From NCBI GenBank assembly GCA_020060215.1, contig JAGVAP010000013.1, forward strand, positions 1 through 57,873: DNA of 57,873 bases, given 5' to 3'. This document shows positions 29,716-37,937 of this stretch, in pieces. Below the pieces are notes generated by a model that was given only the letters and a program-made list of their open reading frames with translations, was not told where the DNA came from and ran no database searches. Numbering within the stretch: position 1 is the first letter of the stretch; the number at the start of each line of letters is the position of its first letter. A program made the translations under genes and the position numbers. This stretch comes from Deltaproteobacteria bacterium. GTDB lineage: Bacteria; Desulfobacterota; DSM-4660; Desulfatiglandales; HGW-15.

Positions 29716-30497
29716 CCGGCGAATCCAATTTCTCCCTGCGGTTCTTCCGGGTCTGGCATCGAAACGTCGTCGTCTACCGCCGCATCTGGAAGGTCAATTT
29801 CCTGATCCCGCTCTTCGAGCCCGCCTTCTACATCCTGGCCTTCGGCCTGGGATTCCGCCGGATGATCGGAGACGTCTCCTATGCGGGAGCGGACCTGTCC
29901 TACACCGGGTTCATCGCACCCGCCCTGGTGGCCACCTCCGTCATGTGGAACGCCTTTTTCGAGACCACCTACTCCTCCTTTGTCCGCATGTACTACCAGA
30001 AGACCTTCGACGCCATGCTGGCCACTCCGCTCTCCATCGAAGAGGTCATCGCGGCGGAGATCGCATGGAGCGCAACCAAGGCGTCCGCGGCCGCACTGCT
30101 CATGATCCTCGTCCTCACCCTTCTCGGATACATCCGCTTTCCCCTGGGGCTGGTGGGTGTCCTCTGGGCCTTCCTGGGCGGACTTGCCTTCGGCGCCGTC
30201 GGCATGTATTTCACCTCGCTCGTACCGTCGATCGATCTCTTCAACCTGCCCATCTTCCTCTTCATCACGCCCATGTTCCTCTTCAGCGGCACCTTCTTCC
30301 CGGTCTCCGGCCTGCCGGGGTGGGCCCAACACCTCTCCCAGGTATTCCCGCTCTATCATCTCGTGGAGTTGACCCGCGCAGTCTCCCTGGGCCGCAGCGA
30401 GATCTCCCCCTTCTTCAGCATCGTTTACCTGCTCTTCTTCTTTCTCCTCTTCCTGATCCTCTCCCTTCGCGGCATGCGGAAGAGACTGATCAAGTGA
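29712..30497 (+). CDS. ABC-2 type transporter permease
   Basis: Integral membrane permease, 261 residues, with six hydrophobic segments in the ABC-2 (NodJ-like) arrangement. The conserved region is GTFFPVSGLPGWAQHLSQVFPLYHLVELTR, seen in the pieces GTFFPVSGLPGWAQ and PLYHLVELTRAV. It pairs with the ATPase just upstream through a 4-base overlap. Exported substrates of this group include lipids, polysaccharides and drugs; nothing here narrows it. Co-transcription with the CysRS-like gene raises the possibility that the exported molecule carries a group added by that enzyme (speculation). Confidence 0.93.
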   Translation: MTGESNFSLRFFRVWHRNVVVYRRIWKVNFLIPLFEPAFYILAFGLGFRRMIGDVSYAGADLSYTGFIAPALVATSVMWNAFFETTYSSFVRMYYQKTFDAMLATPLSIEEVIAAEIAWSATKASAAALLMILVLTLLGYIRFPLGLVGVLWAFLGGLAFGAVGMYFTSLVPSIDLFNLPIFLFITPMFLFSGTFFPVSGLPGWAQHLSQVFPLYHLVELTRAVSLGRSEISPFFSIVYLLFFFLLFLILSLRGMRKRLIK

Positions 30498-30553
30498 GCG
30501 GGACGCAGGATTCAGGAACCGGGGACCTGTGCAATGGGCCGCATCGGCCTCAC

Positions 30554-30575
30554 AAATACACCCTTCACCCCATGG
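30554..30575 (+). promoter_or_regulatory. Two-block motif site D
   Basis: Left block AAATACAC, seven bases, right block CCCATGG, about 60 bases upstream of the GAF protein at 30636. Confidence 0.4.
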
Positions 30576-30635
30576 TCCTGTTCTAGGTCGATCCCATAAT
30601 CTCGATCGTGGAACTCCGAAAGGGGGAACGAAGAG

Positions 30636-31688
30636 ATGGACGAAGTCGGAGCTCAGTATCGAAGCGATCTCTGCCTCACCTGCGGCGAGATCTCCTGCAC
30701 CCTGAACTACGAAGAGGCGTTGAAGGCCATCCTCGATGCCGTGCACAGCTGTCTCGGTCCCGACGCATCCGCCCTGCTCCTGCTCGACCCCTCCAGCGAC
30801 TCCTTTTCCGTGGCCGCCATTCGGGGCCTCTCCGAAGATTCAATGAAGCAGCCCCCGTTCCCCCTTCGCGAGATGAGGGCGGCGGCCGGACTGCTCGAGG
30901 GTCGTCTCGCGGAGGTGAAGGAGATCGGGCAGGATCCGGGCTTGGCAAGACTCGCCGGAGAGGAAGTTCTCGCCTCCGCCCTGGCCGCGCCGCTCAAATC
31001 CGGGGGGAAGGTGATCGGCGCCCTCCTGGCGCTCTCCAGGGAGTCGAGGGACTTTACCGCCGACGAGGGGAGCTACCTCATGACCCTCGCCTCGCAGGGA
31101 GGGGTCACACTCGGCAATGCGAGACAGCATCGGGACCTCCATCTCGTCGCGGAGGTCGGCCGCGCCGTAACCTCCCGGCAGGATCTCCAGGAGATCCTGA
31201 GGCTCATTGTGGAGGGCGGCAGCACGGTCTTCAATGCAAAGGGCGCCTCCATTTACCTGACCAATCCGGAGGCAGGCACCTTGGAGGTCAAGGCCTCCTA
31301 CGGACTCGGCAAGGATTTCTTCGCCACCGAATCGCTGAAGATCGACAGCGCCGTTCAGGAGTGCCTTGAGCGGTTGGTCGTGGTCTCGGATGCAACCCGG
31401 GAATCCGATTTCGCCTTCCCCGAGCACCTCGAGAAGGAGGGGCTTCGAAGTGTGATCTGCACCCCTCTGAAGGTCAAGGGTCGGGCCATAGGCGTACTGC
31501 GGCTCTACATGGGCCGCCTCCGTGAACTGACCCACGCCGATCGGGTCCTCATCCAGATCCTGGCGGATTTCAGCGCCATCTCCATTGAAAACGCCCGTCT
31601 CTATAACCACATCGTGAGGGATTACGAAGACCTCACCCGAGACGTATGGCAATGGTACGACTGGGGCGAAAGGCCCCCGAAGATATGA
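30636..31688 (+). CDS. Tandem GAF-domain protein
   Basis: A 350-residue cytoplasmic protein made of two GAF domains (about residues 20-165 and 170-330). Typical pieces are ALLLLDPSSDSFSVAA, VLASALAAPLKSGGKVIGAL, KGASIYLTNPEAGTLEVKA and SVICTPLKVKGRAIGVLRLYM, with SAISIENARLYNH at the end. No kinase, cyclase or HTH output domain follows, so it probably senses a small molecule and acts by protein contact. The last residues (WQWYDWGERPPKI) are unusual. Motif site D lies upstream, and the hydrogenase operon begins 72 bases downstream, so it could report on redox or hydrogen state (inference). Confidence 0.88.
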   Translation: MDEVGAQYRSDLCLTCGEISCTLNYEEALKAILDAVHSCLGPDASALLLLDPSSDSFSVAAIRGLSEDSMKQPPFPLREMRAAAGLLEGRLAEVKEIGQDPGLARLAGEEVLASALAAPLKSGGKVIGALLALSRESRDFTADEGSYLMTLASQGGVTLGNARQHRDLHLVAEVGRAVTSRQDLQEILRLIVEGGSTVFNAKGASIYLTNPEAGTLEVKASYGLGKDFFATESLKIDSAVQECLERLVVVSDATRESDFAFPEHLEKEGLRSVICTPLKVKGRAIGVLRLYMGRLRELTHADRVLIQILADFSAISIENARLYNHIVRDYEDLTRDVWQWYDWGERPPKI

Positions 31689-31760
31689 GGCGGCACCTTG
31701 CTCGTGAGACCGGTCCAGAGGTCGGTTTCCGCGCTTGGGGTCATGACCTGAGGGGTTCGA

Positions 31761-32810
31761 ATGTACGGAGTGTTCCTGCTCAAAAAGGAACGACTTGTGC
31801 CGTGGCTGGATGACCTGGGCCGCGGCCGGGTCATGGTGGGTCCCATGGAAGACCAGGGTTTTCCCGCGTTTCGGGAGGCCTCATCGGCGCGGGATCTGCA
31901 CCTGGACTACGGTTTGACCATGATGGGGCCGCAGACCTGCATCTACCGCCTGACCGAAAAGATCTGCACCATTCGATGCACCGACGGCGGATTCGAGGTC
32001 GACGATACGGTCGCGGCGGAGGAGCAGTTGCTCGTGGGAGTCCATTCCTGCGACCTTCATGCCCTCCTGGTGCTGGACAAGGCCTTTCTCAGAGGAGCCT
32101 ATGTCGATCGTAACTATAGCGTCCGAAGGGAGAAGACCATCGTCGTCGGCTACCACTGCAATTCGGTCTGCCCCCAATGTTTCTGCGCATCCATGGGCAC
32201 AGGCCCTTTCTTCGAGCCCAGGGAAGGCTACGATTTCCTCCTTACGGATCTCGGGCAGGAGTACATGGTGGAGGCCCTCGGCGAGAGGGCCCACCGCCTC
32301 ATCGACTCCCTTCACCTCGAGAGGGCGGGAGAGAAGGACTTCCGGGGGAGGGAGGAGCTCAAGAACCGTCTTCTCGGACAGTTTACGAAGGACCTGGATA
32401 CGAAGAACATCGTCGAGATCATCCTCCGGAACCAGGGTCACCCGGTATGGAGGAGGACCGCCGACGAGCGGTGCCTCAGCTGCACCAACTGCACCAAGGT
32501 CTGCCCTACCTGCTTCTGCTACAACCCGAAAGACCTGGGGGACTTCATGCTGAAGAAATGGGACAGGATCCGCTACAAGGACTCCTGCCAGGAGCTGCAC
32601 TTCGCAGAGGTCCATGGGTCCAATTTCCGGGGCATCCGGGCCGCGAGGCTGAGGCAGTTCGTCACCCACAAGCTTGCCACCTGGTGGGAACAGTTCGGAT
32701 GTTTCGGGTGCATCGGATGCGGGCGCTGCATGACCTGGTGCCCTACCCACATTGACCTCACGCACATGGCCAAGGAGATCATGGCCACCGAAAAGCTGGA
32801 GATCCGCTGA
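31761..32810 (+). CDS. Group 3b hydrogenase beta subunit (4Fe-4S)
   Basis: Iron-sulfur subunit of a bidirectional cytoplasmic NiFe hydrogenase/sulfhydrogenase, 349 residues, like HydB and AsrA. The N-terminal domain contains VGVHSCDLHALLVLDKAF and CNSVCPQCFCASMGTGP. Two ferredoxin-like cysteine sets follow, CLSCTNCTKVCPTCFCYN and CFGCIGCGRCMTWCPTHID. These clusters link the hydrogenase module to the flavin subunit. GAGGGG precedes the ATG. Its stop overlaps the next start by one base. Gene order beta-gamma-delta-alpha is that of archaeal and deltaproteobacterial group 3b enzymes. Confidence 0.92.
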   Translation: MYGVFLLKKERLVPWLDDLGRGRVMVGPMEDQGFPAFREASSARDLHLDYGLTMMGPQTCIYRLTEKICTIRCTDGGFEVDDTVAAEEQLLVGVHSCDLHALLVLDKAFLRGAYVDRNYSVRREKTIVVGYHCNSVCPQCFCASMGTGPFFEPREGYDFLLTDLGQEYMVEALGERAHRLIDSLHLERAGEKDFRGREELKNRLLGQFTKDLDTKNIVEIILRNQGHPVWRRTADERCLSCTNCTKVCPTCFCYNPKDLGDFMLKKWDRIRYKDSCQELHFAEVHGSNFRGIRAARLRQFVTHKLATWWEQFGCFGCIGCGRCMTWCPTHIDLTHMAKEIMATEKLEIR

Positions 32811-33646
32811 TGCACGGGGAAAGCGAATTCAGAGTGGCCCGGCTCGTGGATGTGCAGCCGGAGACGGTCGACACGAACACCTATCTCTTTGTCCTGGACC
32901 CGGAAGCGGAATTTCTCTTCGAACCCGGCCAGTTCAACATGATGGGGTTGCCGGGGCTCGAGGAGGCACCCATCTCCATGAGCTCTCTTGCGCCACCGGG
33001 AAACCATCTCTTTGCCCACACCATCCGGCACGTGGGAAACGTGACCAACCATATCTCCCGTCTGCAGCCGGGAGATCGGATCCTGGTTCGCGGGCCGTTC
33101 GGCCGAGGATGGCCCGTCAACGGCCTCGACGGAGAGGATGTGCTCGTGGTCGCCGGAGGGATCGGTCTCGCCCCCTTGAGGCCACTCCTCCTCTACTGCC
33201 TCCAGAACCGTGACCGGATCGGGCGATTCGTATTCATCTTCGGCGCACGGACACCCGAGGACATGATCTTTCGACACGACCTTCTCGCATGGCAGGAGTC
33301 GGGCCGGATGAAGACCCTCTACTGCGTGGACCGGCTGGACGGCGGCAGCAAGGGAGGCCTGCAAACCCGGGAGGGACTGGTCACCTCCTTTCTCGGGGGG
33401 CTGGAGATCGATCCCCTCCACGCGCGGGCCTTTGTTTGCGGTCCGGAGATCATGATGCGCTTTGTGGCCCGTGCGCTCCTCCGGGAAGGGCATGCCAGGA
33501 ACCGGATTTATGTCACGCTGGAGCGCAGGATGCGATGCGGCACGGCCCACTGCGGTCACTGCCAGGTCGGGCCGAAGTTCGTGTGCAGAGACGGGCCCGT
33601 GTTCGCGTACGGGGACATCGCGCGATTCGCCGACGTCCTGTTGTAG
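32810..33646 (+). CDS. Group 3b hydrogenase gamma subunit (FAD/NAD(P)-binding)
   Basis: Diaphorase subunit, 278 residues, of the ferredoxin-NADP reductase fold, like HydG and AsrB. The FAD-binding stretch is FEPGQFNMMGLPG and PISMSSLAP. The glycine-rich NAD(P) loop is VLVVAGGIGLAPLRPLLLY. A C-terminal 2Fe-2S cysteine set is RMRCGTAHCGHCQVGPKFVCRDGP, seen as MRCGTAHCGHC and FVCRDGP. It connects NAD(P)H with the Fe-S chain. The start overlaps the beta subunit stop by one base. A 267-base gap without a gene separates it from the delta subunit; this is longer than usual within such an operon. Confidence 0.92.
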   Translation: MHGESEFRVARLVDVQPETVDTNTYLFVLDPEAEFLFEPGQFNMMGLPGLEEAPISMSSLAPPGNHLFAHTIRHVGNVTNHISRLQPGDRILVRGPFGRGWPVNGLDGEDVLVVAGGIGLAPLRPLLLYCLQNRDRIGRFVFIFGARTPEDMIFRHDLLAWQESGRMKTLYCVDRLDGGSKGGLQTREGLVTSFLGGLEIDPLHARAFVCGPEIMMRFVARALLREGHARNRIYVTLERRMRCGTAHCGHCQVGPKFVCRDGPVFAYGDIARFADVLL

Positions 33647-33913
33647 GCTGACGAGAAGGGCAGGATCTCGCGCAGAGACGATGAGGCGCTGTTGAAGAAT
33701 GCAGGAAGAAAAAAAGGCGTTTCTACAGGAAGGAATGATCCACCGGCATGCCGGTGGTATGAACCAATGGCTTTGCCGGGATCAGGATCAAGAAAGGCGG
33801 ATATCACCAGTGCAGCGGTGTATCCGTCTCGTGATCAGAAGAGAGATCGACGATCAGCTCCACCCCAAAACCCTCTGCGTCTCTGCGCGAGACCATCTTT
33901 CACGGGGGCGGAA

Positions 33914-34693
33914 ATGAATAAGAAATTCAGGCTCGGGGTCTTCAAGTTCAGCTGCTGCGCGGGATGCCAGTTTCAGATCATCTATTTCCAGAGGCACATC
34001 CTGGAGTTCTTCAGGGACATGGAGGTGGTCTATTTCAAGATGGCCCAGAGCGGAGGCATTGAGGAGGGGCCTTTCGATCTCGTCCTGATCGAGGGTGCGA
34101 TCACCGAGGCGGAACAGGCCCATCTTGTAAAGAGGGTCAGGAAGAGCAGCAGATGGCTCATTCCCATCGGATCCTGTGCCGTAAACGGGGGAATCCCCGC
34201 CATCAAGAACCGCACGCCGGAACTGGAGGTGGAGCAGAGGGTCTATGGAGACCTAGATCCCGTCCGTTCCATGATGGCCGAGCCCATCGACGCCTTCGTC
34301 CCGGTGGACGGGTATATCAAAGGCTGCCCGGTCGGAGAACCGGAGCTGGTGGAGACGGTCATCTCGCTGCTCATGGGCAAGAAGCCCGGCCATTTCGACT
34401 ATCCCGTCTGCGTGGAATGCAAACTGAGGCAGAACCTCTGCGTTCTGGTCGCGTTCAACAAGCCCTGCATGGGACCGGTGACGAGTGCGGGGTGCGGCGC
34501 ATTGTGCCCCTCCCATGGCCGCGCCTGTTTCGCCTGCTGGGGGCCGGTCAAGGAGGCCAACGGTCCCGCCCTCGCGCGCCAGTTCGAGAGGATGGGCTTC
34601 GGCCCTGAAGACATCTACTGCCGGTTCACCCAGTACGGCTCGACCAAGGCAGAGTTCAGGAGGGGGGCGGAGCTCTATGACGAGACACGCTGA
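33914..34693 (+). CDS. Group 3b NiFe hydrogenase small (delta) subunit
   Basis: Small subunit of the hydrogenase core, 259 residues, carrying the Fe-S clusters that lead electrons from the NiFe site. The proximal cluster motif is FKFSCCAGCQFQ, followed by PIGSCAVNGGIPA and GYIKGCPVGEPE. The C-terminal cysteines are in CVECKLRQNLCV, GCGALCPSHGRACFACWGP. GGGGGCGGAA precedes the ATG at 33914. Its stop overlaps the large subunit gene by 17 bases, so the two are translated together. Confidence 0.93.
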   Translation: MNKKFRLGVFKFSCCAGCQFQIIYFQRHILEFFRDMEVVYFKMAQSGGIEEGPFDLVLIEGAITEAEQAHLVKRVRKSSRWLIPIGSCAVNGGIPAIKNRTPELEVEQRVYGDLDPVRSMMAEPIDAFVPVDGYIKGCPVGEPELVETVISLLMGKKPGHFDYPVCVECKLRQNLCVLVAFNKPCMGPVTSAGCGALCPSHGRACFACWGPVKEANGPALARQFERMGFGPEDIYCRFTQYGSTKAEFRRGAELYDETR

Positions 34694-35948
34694 CACGGAA
34701 ATACGCATCGACTACATGTCCAGAGTGGAGGGGGAGACGAACCTGATCGTCAGCCGGGGCCCCGAATCGCTGGTCGAAGTGCGACTGGATATCTTCGAGC
34801 CGCCCCGGTTCTTCGAGGGTTTCATGGTCGGACGCAAATACGACGAGGTCGGGGACATCACCTCCCGCATCTGCGGCATCTGCCCCATCTCCCACATGAC
34901 CACCGCCATTCAGGCGGTGGAAGCGGCCATGGGCATCGACCCCAGCCCCCAGACCCGGAAGATCCGGCGGCTGATGTGCGTTTCACAGAATGTGGCCAGC
35001 CACGTCATCCATCTCTATATGCTTGCCCTGCCCGACTACTTTGGATACCAGGGGTTCCTTCCCATGATCCCGGACTTCCCGCAGGAGGCGGAGGAGTTCC
35101 TGGCCATGAAATCCGCGATGAACCGGGTGGCCGCCGTGATCGGCGGAAGGGCGCTTCATCCCATATCGATGGTGGTCGGAGGGTTCACAAGGATCCCTAC
35201 CCGGGCCGATCTCGACGACCTTGCCGGGCGCATCCGGGAGGTGCTGCCCCTCGCACGCAGGACGATCGACCGCATCCATGGGCTTTCACACCCGGAGCTC
35301 CATTCGGATTCGGAGTACCTGGCCCTCCGAACAGGAGGCGAGTTTGCGGTCAATCACGGGCGCATCGTATCCTCCAAGGGTCTGGATCTGGAAAGCCGGG
35401 AGTACCTCTCCTTTTTCAGGGAGAAGCAGGAATCCTATGCGATGGCCAAAAAATCCTTCACCAGAGAAGGGGATACCTTCATGGTGGGGGCACTGGCCAG
35501 GATGAACATGAAGTCGGATCAGTACCAGGAAGAGACGCGCAAGATCATGGAGGAGAAGGCCGTTGCCGTTCCGGACACCAACCCCTTTCACAACAACCTC
35601 GCCCAGGCCTTCGAGATCTACGACGGGATGCTCGAGTGTCTGCGGCTCCTGGATGAGATCCATCCCAGGCAGGAAGCCCCCATGGTCCGCGTCAGGGACG
35701 GAGAGGGACTCGCCGTCACCGAGGCCCCGCGCGGCCTGCTGATGCACTTCTACGGGGTGGACAAGAAAGGGACCGTGCGGAAGGCCAATCTCGTGACGCC
35801 GACCTCTCACAATTTTGCAAACATGGAGAAGGACCTCCTCGCCCTCGTTACGAGATTCCCCGATGAGGATGAGCTCGGAGACCTTCGCCTCAAATGCGCT
35901 CAGCTCGTTCGCGCCTACGATCCCTGCTTCTCGTGCTCGGTGCACTAG
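34677..35948 (+). CDS. Group 3b NiFe hydrogenase large (alpha) subunit
   Basis: Catalytic subunit, 423 residues. The NiFe site is held by the L1 motif TSRICGICPISH and the L2 motif DPCFSCSVH. All four cysteines are ordinary TGC/TGT codons, so it is not a NiFeSe enzyme. The chain ends at the His of the L2 motif: the stop codon follows directly. Most large subunits have a tail after this His that a maturation peptidase removes, so this one appears to need no such step, as known for some sensory and energy-converting hydrogenases. No hyp or peptidase genes are in the window. It overlaps the small subunit gene by 17 bases. Confidence 0.94.
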   Translation: MTRHADTEIRIDYMSRVEGETNLIVSRGPESLVEVRLDIFEPPRFFEGFMVGRKYDEVGDITSRICGICPISHMTTAIQAVEAAMGIDPSPQTRKIRRLMCVSQNVASHVIHLYMLALPDYFGYQGFLPMIPDFPQEAEEFLAMKSAMNRVAAVIGGRALHPISMVVGGFTRIPTRADLDDLAGRIREVLPLARRTIDRIHGLSHPELHSDSEYLALRTGGEFAVNHGRIVSSKGLDLESREYLSFFREKQESYAMAKKSFTREGDTFMVGALARMNMKSDQYQEETRKIMEEKAVAVPDTNPFHNNLAQAFEIYDGMLECLRLLDEIHPRQEAPMVRVRDGEGLAVTEAPRGLLMHFYGVDKKGTVRKANLVTPTSHNFANMEKDLLALVTRFPDEDELGDLRLKCAQLVRAYDPCFSCSVH

Positions 35949-35989
35949 CTGGCTGGACCGGGCAGCCCGCCGAATGAAATCTCTTTTAC

Positions 35990-36020
35990 GTCATCCCGGT
36001 GAAAACCGGGATCCACGAGC
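35990..36020. repeat. REP-like hairpin, ATCCCGGT family, copy 3
   Basis: The arms ATCCCGGT and ACCGGGAT flank GAAA, with GTC before and CCACGAGC after; the copy closest to that at 9727. A degenerate partner (GATTCCGGCTTCCGCCGGA) lies at about 36035. It could end hydrogenase transcription, but no T-tract follows. Confidence 0.75.
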
Positions 36021-36129
36021 GCCTGAAATCCCCGGATTCCGGCTTCCGCCGGACAGCGGACGGGGCGGTTTTTCAGCAGCCTGGCTGGTGCGGGAATACG
36101 GCGGCAGAAATGCCTGTCGCAGACGCACC

Positions 36130-36151
36130 AAATACAGGATGGCGCCAATTC
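36130..36151 (+). promoter_or_regulatory. Two-block motif site E
   Basis: Left block AAATACAG, seven bases, right block CCAATTC, 93 bases upstream of the putative selenoprotein start. The preceding bases ACGCACC resemble ACGTACC before site A. Confidence 0.42.
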
Positions 36152-36244
36152 TCGGGATCCTGTTCATGACCTAACCTGCTCGATGTACAAAGGAAGAAGT
36201 CACAAGGTTCATCACAGTGGTACCCCCTTTTTGGGAGGAGGATC

Positions 36245-36817
36245 ATGGAATTCAAGAAGGCCGCCGTCGAGTGGCACCATTCGTTTGACGAAGCCATGGA
36301 GCGGGCGCGAAATCAACAGAAACCGCTTCTCCTGGATTTCTTCAAGGACGGGTGAGCGGGATGCGCCAAGTTGGGTGCCGTGACGTACCCCGACTACTGC
36401 ATATCTGCTGCGATCAACGAATATTACATCCCTCTCCAGATCAACGTCGACCAACAGGAGGAGACGGCGGAGAGGTTCAGGGTCGTCTGGACCCCGAACA
36501 TCAACTTCCTGGATCCGGAAGGGAACGTTTTCTATCACGTCGAAGGATGGCTTCCGCCTTCAGATTACGCCGCACTCCTGATGGTGGCGCACGCCCACTA
36601 TTTTCTCCACCACAAGAACTACCCAAAGGCGCGGGAGCTTTTCCAGACGGTGTGGGACAAGTACCCCAAGAGCGACTTTGCGCCGGAGGCCCTCTATTAC
36701 CTGGGGGTGAGTCGCTACAAAGACTCCCACCAGGGGGATGAGCTCATCGACGGATGGAGGACCCTGCAGCGTTTTCATCCCGAGAGCACATGGGCGATCC
36801 GATCGAGCGTGCTCTAG
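36245..36817 (+). CDS. Putative selenocysteine thioredoxin-fold protein (UAGC)
   Basis: Probable selenoprotein of 190 residues read through one in-frame TGA at 36353 (codon 37). The ATG at 36245 has a strong site, GGAGGAGG. The sequence before the TGA ends KPLLLDFFKDG, and after it AGCAKLGAVTYPDYC. The TGA therefore occupies the first position of the redox motif, giving U-A-G-C. The rest is a clear thioredoxin fold with the cis-proline in RVVWTPNINFLDPEG. It is followed by a helical TPR-like tail (YPKARELFQTVWDKYPKS, APEALYYLGVSRYK) seen in CxxC relatives. A SECIS-like hairpin lies at 36370-36394. The alternative is a nonsense mutation or sequencing error of a Cys codon, but the frame is intact for 150 codons afterwards. 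The role is probably thiol-disulfide or peroxide chemistry; there is no signal peptide. Confidence 0.82.
36370..36394 (+). promoter_or_regulatory. Bacterial SECIS-like hairpin
   Basis: The stem pairs GUU-GGGUGC with GUACCC-(C)-GAC, nine pairs with one bulged C and two wobbles. The apical loop CGUGAC contains GU. The loop begins 23 bases after the UGA, within the usual 16-37 range for bacterial SECIS elements. A competing short hairpin (GCGCC/GGUGC, 36363-36378) is also possible. Confidence 0.6.
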
Positions 36818-37132
36818 ATCAGGCCGACTCGCTTCAATCTCATTCGCAAGTGCGGTGGCTGCACGGATTGTGGAGGAATCTCGGCGGCAATGAACAGCGA
36901 GCATTCCCCCTCTCGACCTCACTGCCGGTGAATTCCTGCAGGATGGGTGAGACCCCGGCCATCCGTTAGCCGGGGGAACCCATCGGTCTTGAGGGTTGCG
37001 GCATGTTCAGCTGAAGCTGATGGGTTTCGCTGCGCTCCACCCATCCTAGAAGCTACCCAAACCGTGATGAAGTCGACCCGCCGTACCGGAGCAGCTTCAC
37101 TTGATTGTACTTAAAGTAGGCCATCTTCTTGA
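36818..37132. other. Convergent intergenic region with structured repeats
   Basis: No gene is supported. A nested hairpin lies at 36942-36984: the outer stem GATGGGT/ACCCATC encloses the inner stem CCCCGGC/GCCGGGG. A second hairpin at 37019-37046 has GATGGGT pairing with ACCCATC around TTCGCTGCGCTCC. The second unit resembles a dispersed repeat common in proteobacteria. Together they may act as a bidirectional terminator between the selenoprotein and ferredoxin genes (inference). Confidence 0.6.
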
Positions 37133-37330
37133 TCAGTCTTCTTCCCAGTCGATGCACTCCACCGGGCATGACCCGATCGCCTCTTCGATGCAGTCTTCAG
37201 GGCCTCCTTCCGGGAGCATGACCTCCGCCTTTTCTTCATCTTCGTCAAAGGCAAAGACCTCGGGGCAGAGCTCCACGCAGGTCCGACATCCTACGCACTC
37301 GTCCTTGTCCAGGACTACCCTCCTTGCCAT
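37133..37330 (-). CDS. 4Fe-4S ferredoxin
   Basis: A 65-residue acidic ferredoxin with one cluster: CVGCRTCVELCP supplies three or four ligands and SCPVECIDW the last. It resembles monocluster ferredoxins of sulfate reducers. A perfect AGGAGGT ribosome binding site precedes the ATG at 37330; the frame extends upstream without homology. It could serve the PFOR, hydrogenase or FTR-like enzymes of this window as electron carrier. It stands alone on the minus strand, convergent with the selenoprotein gene. Confidence 0.93.
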   Translation of the reverse strand: MARRVVLDKDECVGCRTCVELCPEVFAFDEDEEKAEVMLPEGGPEDCIEEAIGSCPVECIDWEED

Positions 37331-37493
37331 GGCGCACCTCCTTGGAGGATCCAATTTCAGTATCCTCTCTTGTATGCACCTTTCCCATCCAGTCAACCCC
37401 TGCGGCATCATCGACCTGAATAGACGAAAGCGGACCAACGGCTGGATCGTGAAGAGAAGGAAGCTGGAGCCGGGCGAACGGGAGACCGAATCT

Positions 37494-37937
37494 CTATGAG
37501 CAGGGTCTCAGCCAGTCCAGGTAGAGTGCCCTGATGGCCTCATTCAGCTCGCCGAAACTGCTCGGCTTCGTCACATAACCGTCCGCCCCGGCCCCAAGGC
37601 ATCGGAGCTTGTCCTCTTCGAGGGCGGAGGTTGTCCAAACGACAATGGGGATATCCCTGAGACCGGGATCCTCCTTGATCTCGACGAGGGACTGGCGACC
37701 GTCCTTTCTCGGCATGTTGAGGTCGAGGAGGATGAGTCCCGGCTTTGGGGAAGATTCGGGATCCGCGTACCTGCCGCTCTGGCGAAGGTATTCCATCAGC
37801 TCCTCACCGTCTTTGACAAAATGCAGTTCACAGATGTCCTGGTAGGCGGCAAAGGCCTCTTCCAGCAGCAGACGATCGTCCAGATCGTCTTCCGCGATGA
37901 GAACCGCCAGTCTCTTCCTGTTGAAGGGGGGAACCAT
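37494..37937 (-). CDS. Response regulator, Rcp1-like receiver
   Basis: A 147-residue single receiver domain. The acidic pocket is VLIAEDDLDDR, the phosphoacceptor Asp72 is in LILLDLNMPRKDG and the Lys is in VTKPSSFGEL. Together with the DLNMPRKDGR stretch this resembles phytochrome-partner regulators (Rcp1/CPh type). Its start overlaps the stop of the kinase gene by one base, so it is the kinase's cognate partner. It has no output domain. It is the last gene of the kaiB-kaiB-kinase-regulator operon. Confidence 0.93.
   Translation of the reverse strand: MVPPFNRKRLAVLIAEDDLDDRLLLEEAFAAYQDICELHFVKDGEELMEYLRQSGRYADPESSPKPGLILLDLNMPRKDGRQSLVEIKEDPGLRDIPIVVWTTSALEEDKLRCLGAGADGYVTKPSSFGELNEAIRALYLDWLRPCS

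Noticed and set aside
35918..35948. Selenocysteine in the hydrogenase L2 motif
   Set aside because: All four active-site cysteines are TGC codons; no TGA is involved.
36371..36817. Separate 148-residue gene starting with TTG at 36371
   Set aside because: It lacks the thioredoxin N-terminus and a ribosome binding site. Reading through the TGA from the strong start at 36245 gives one coherent fold.
36818..37132. Known riboswitch such as cyclic di-GMP or cobalamin type
   Set aside because: No conserved riboswitch core could be recognised and no start codon lies downstream in the right orientation.
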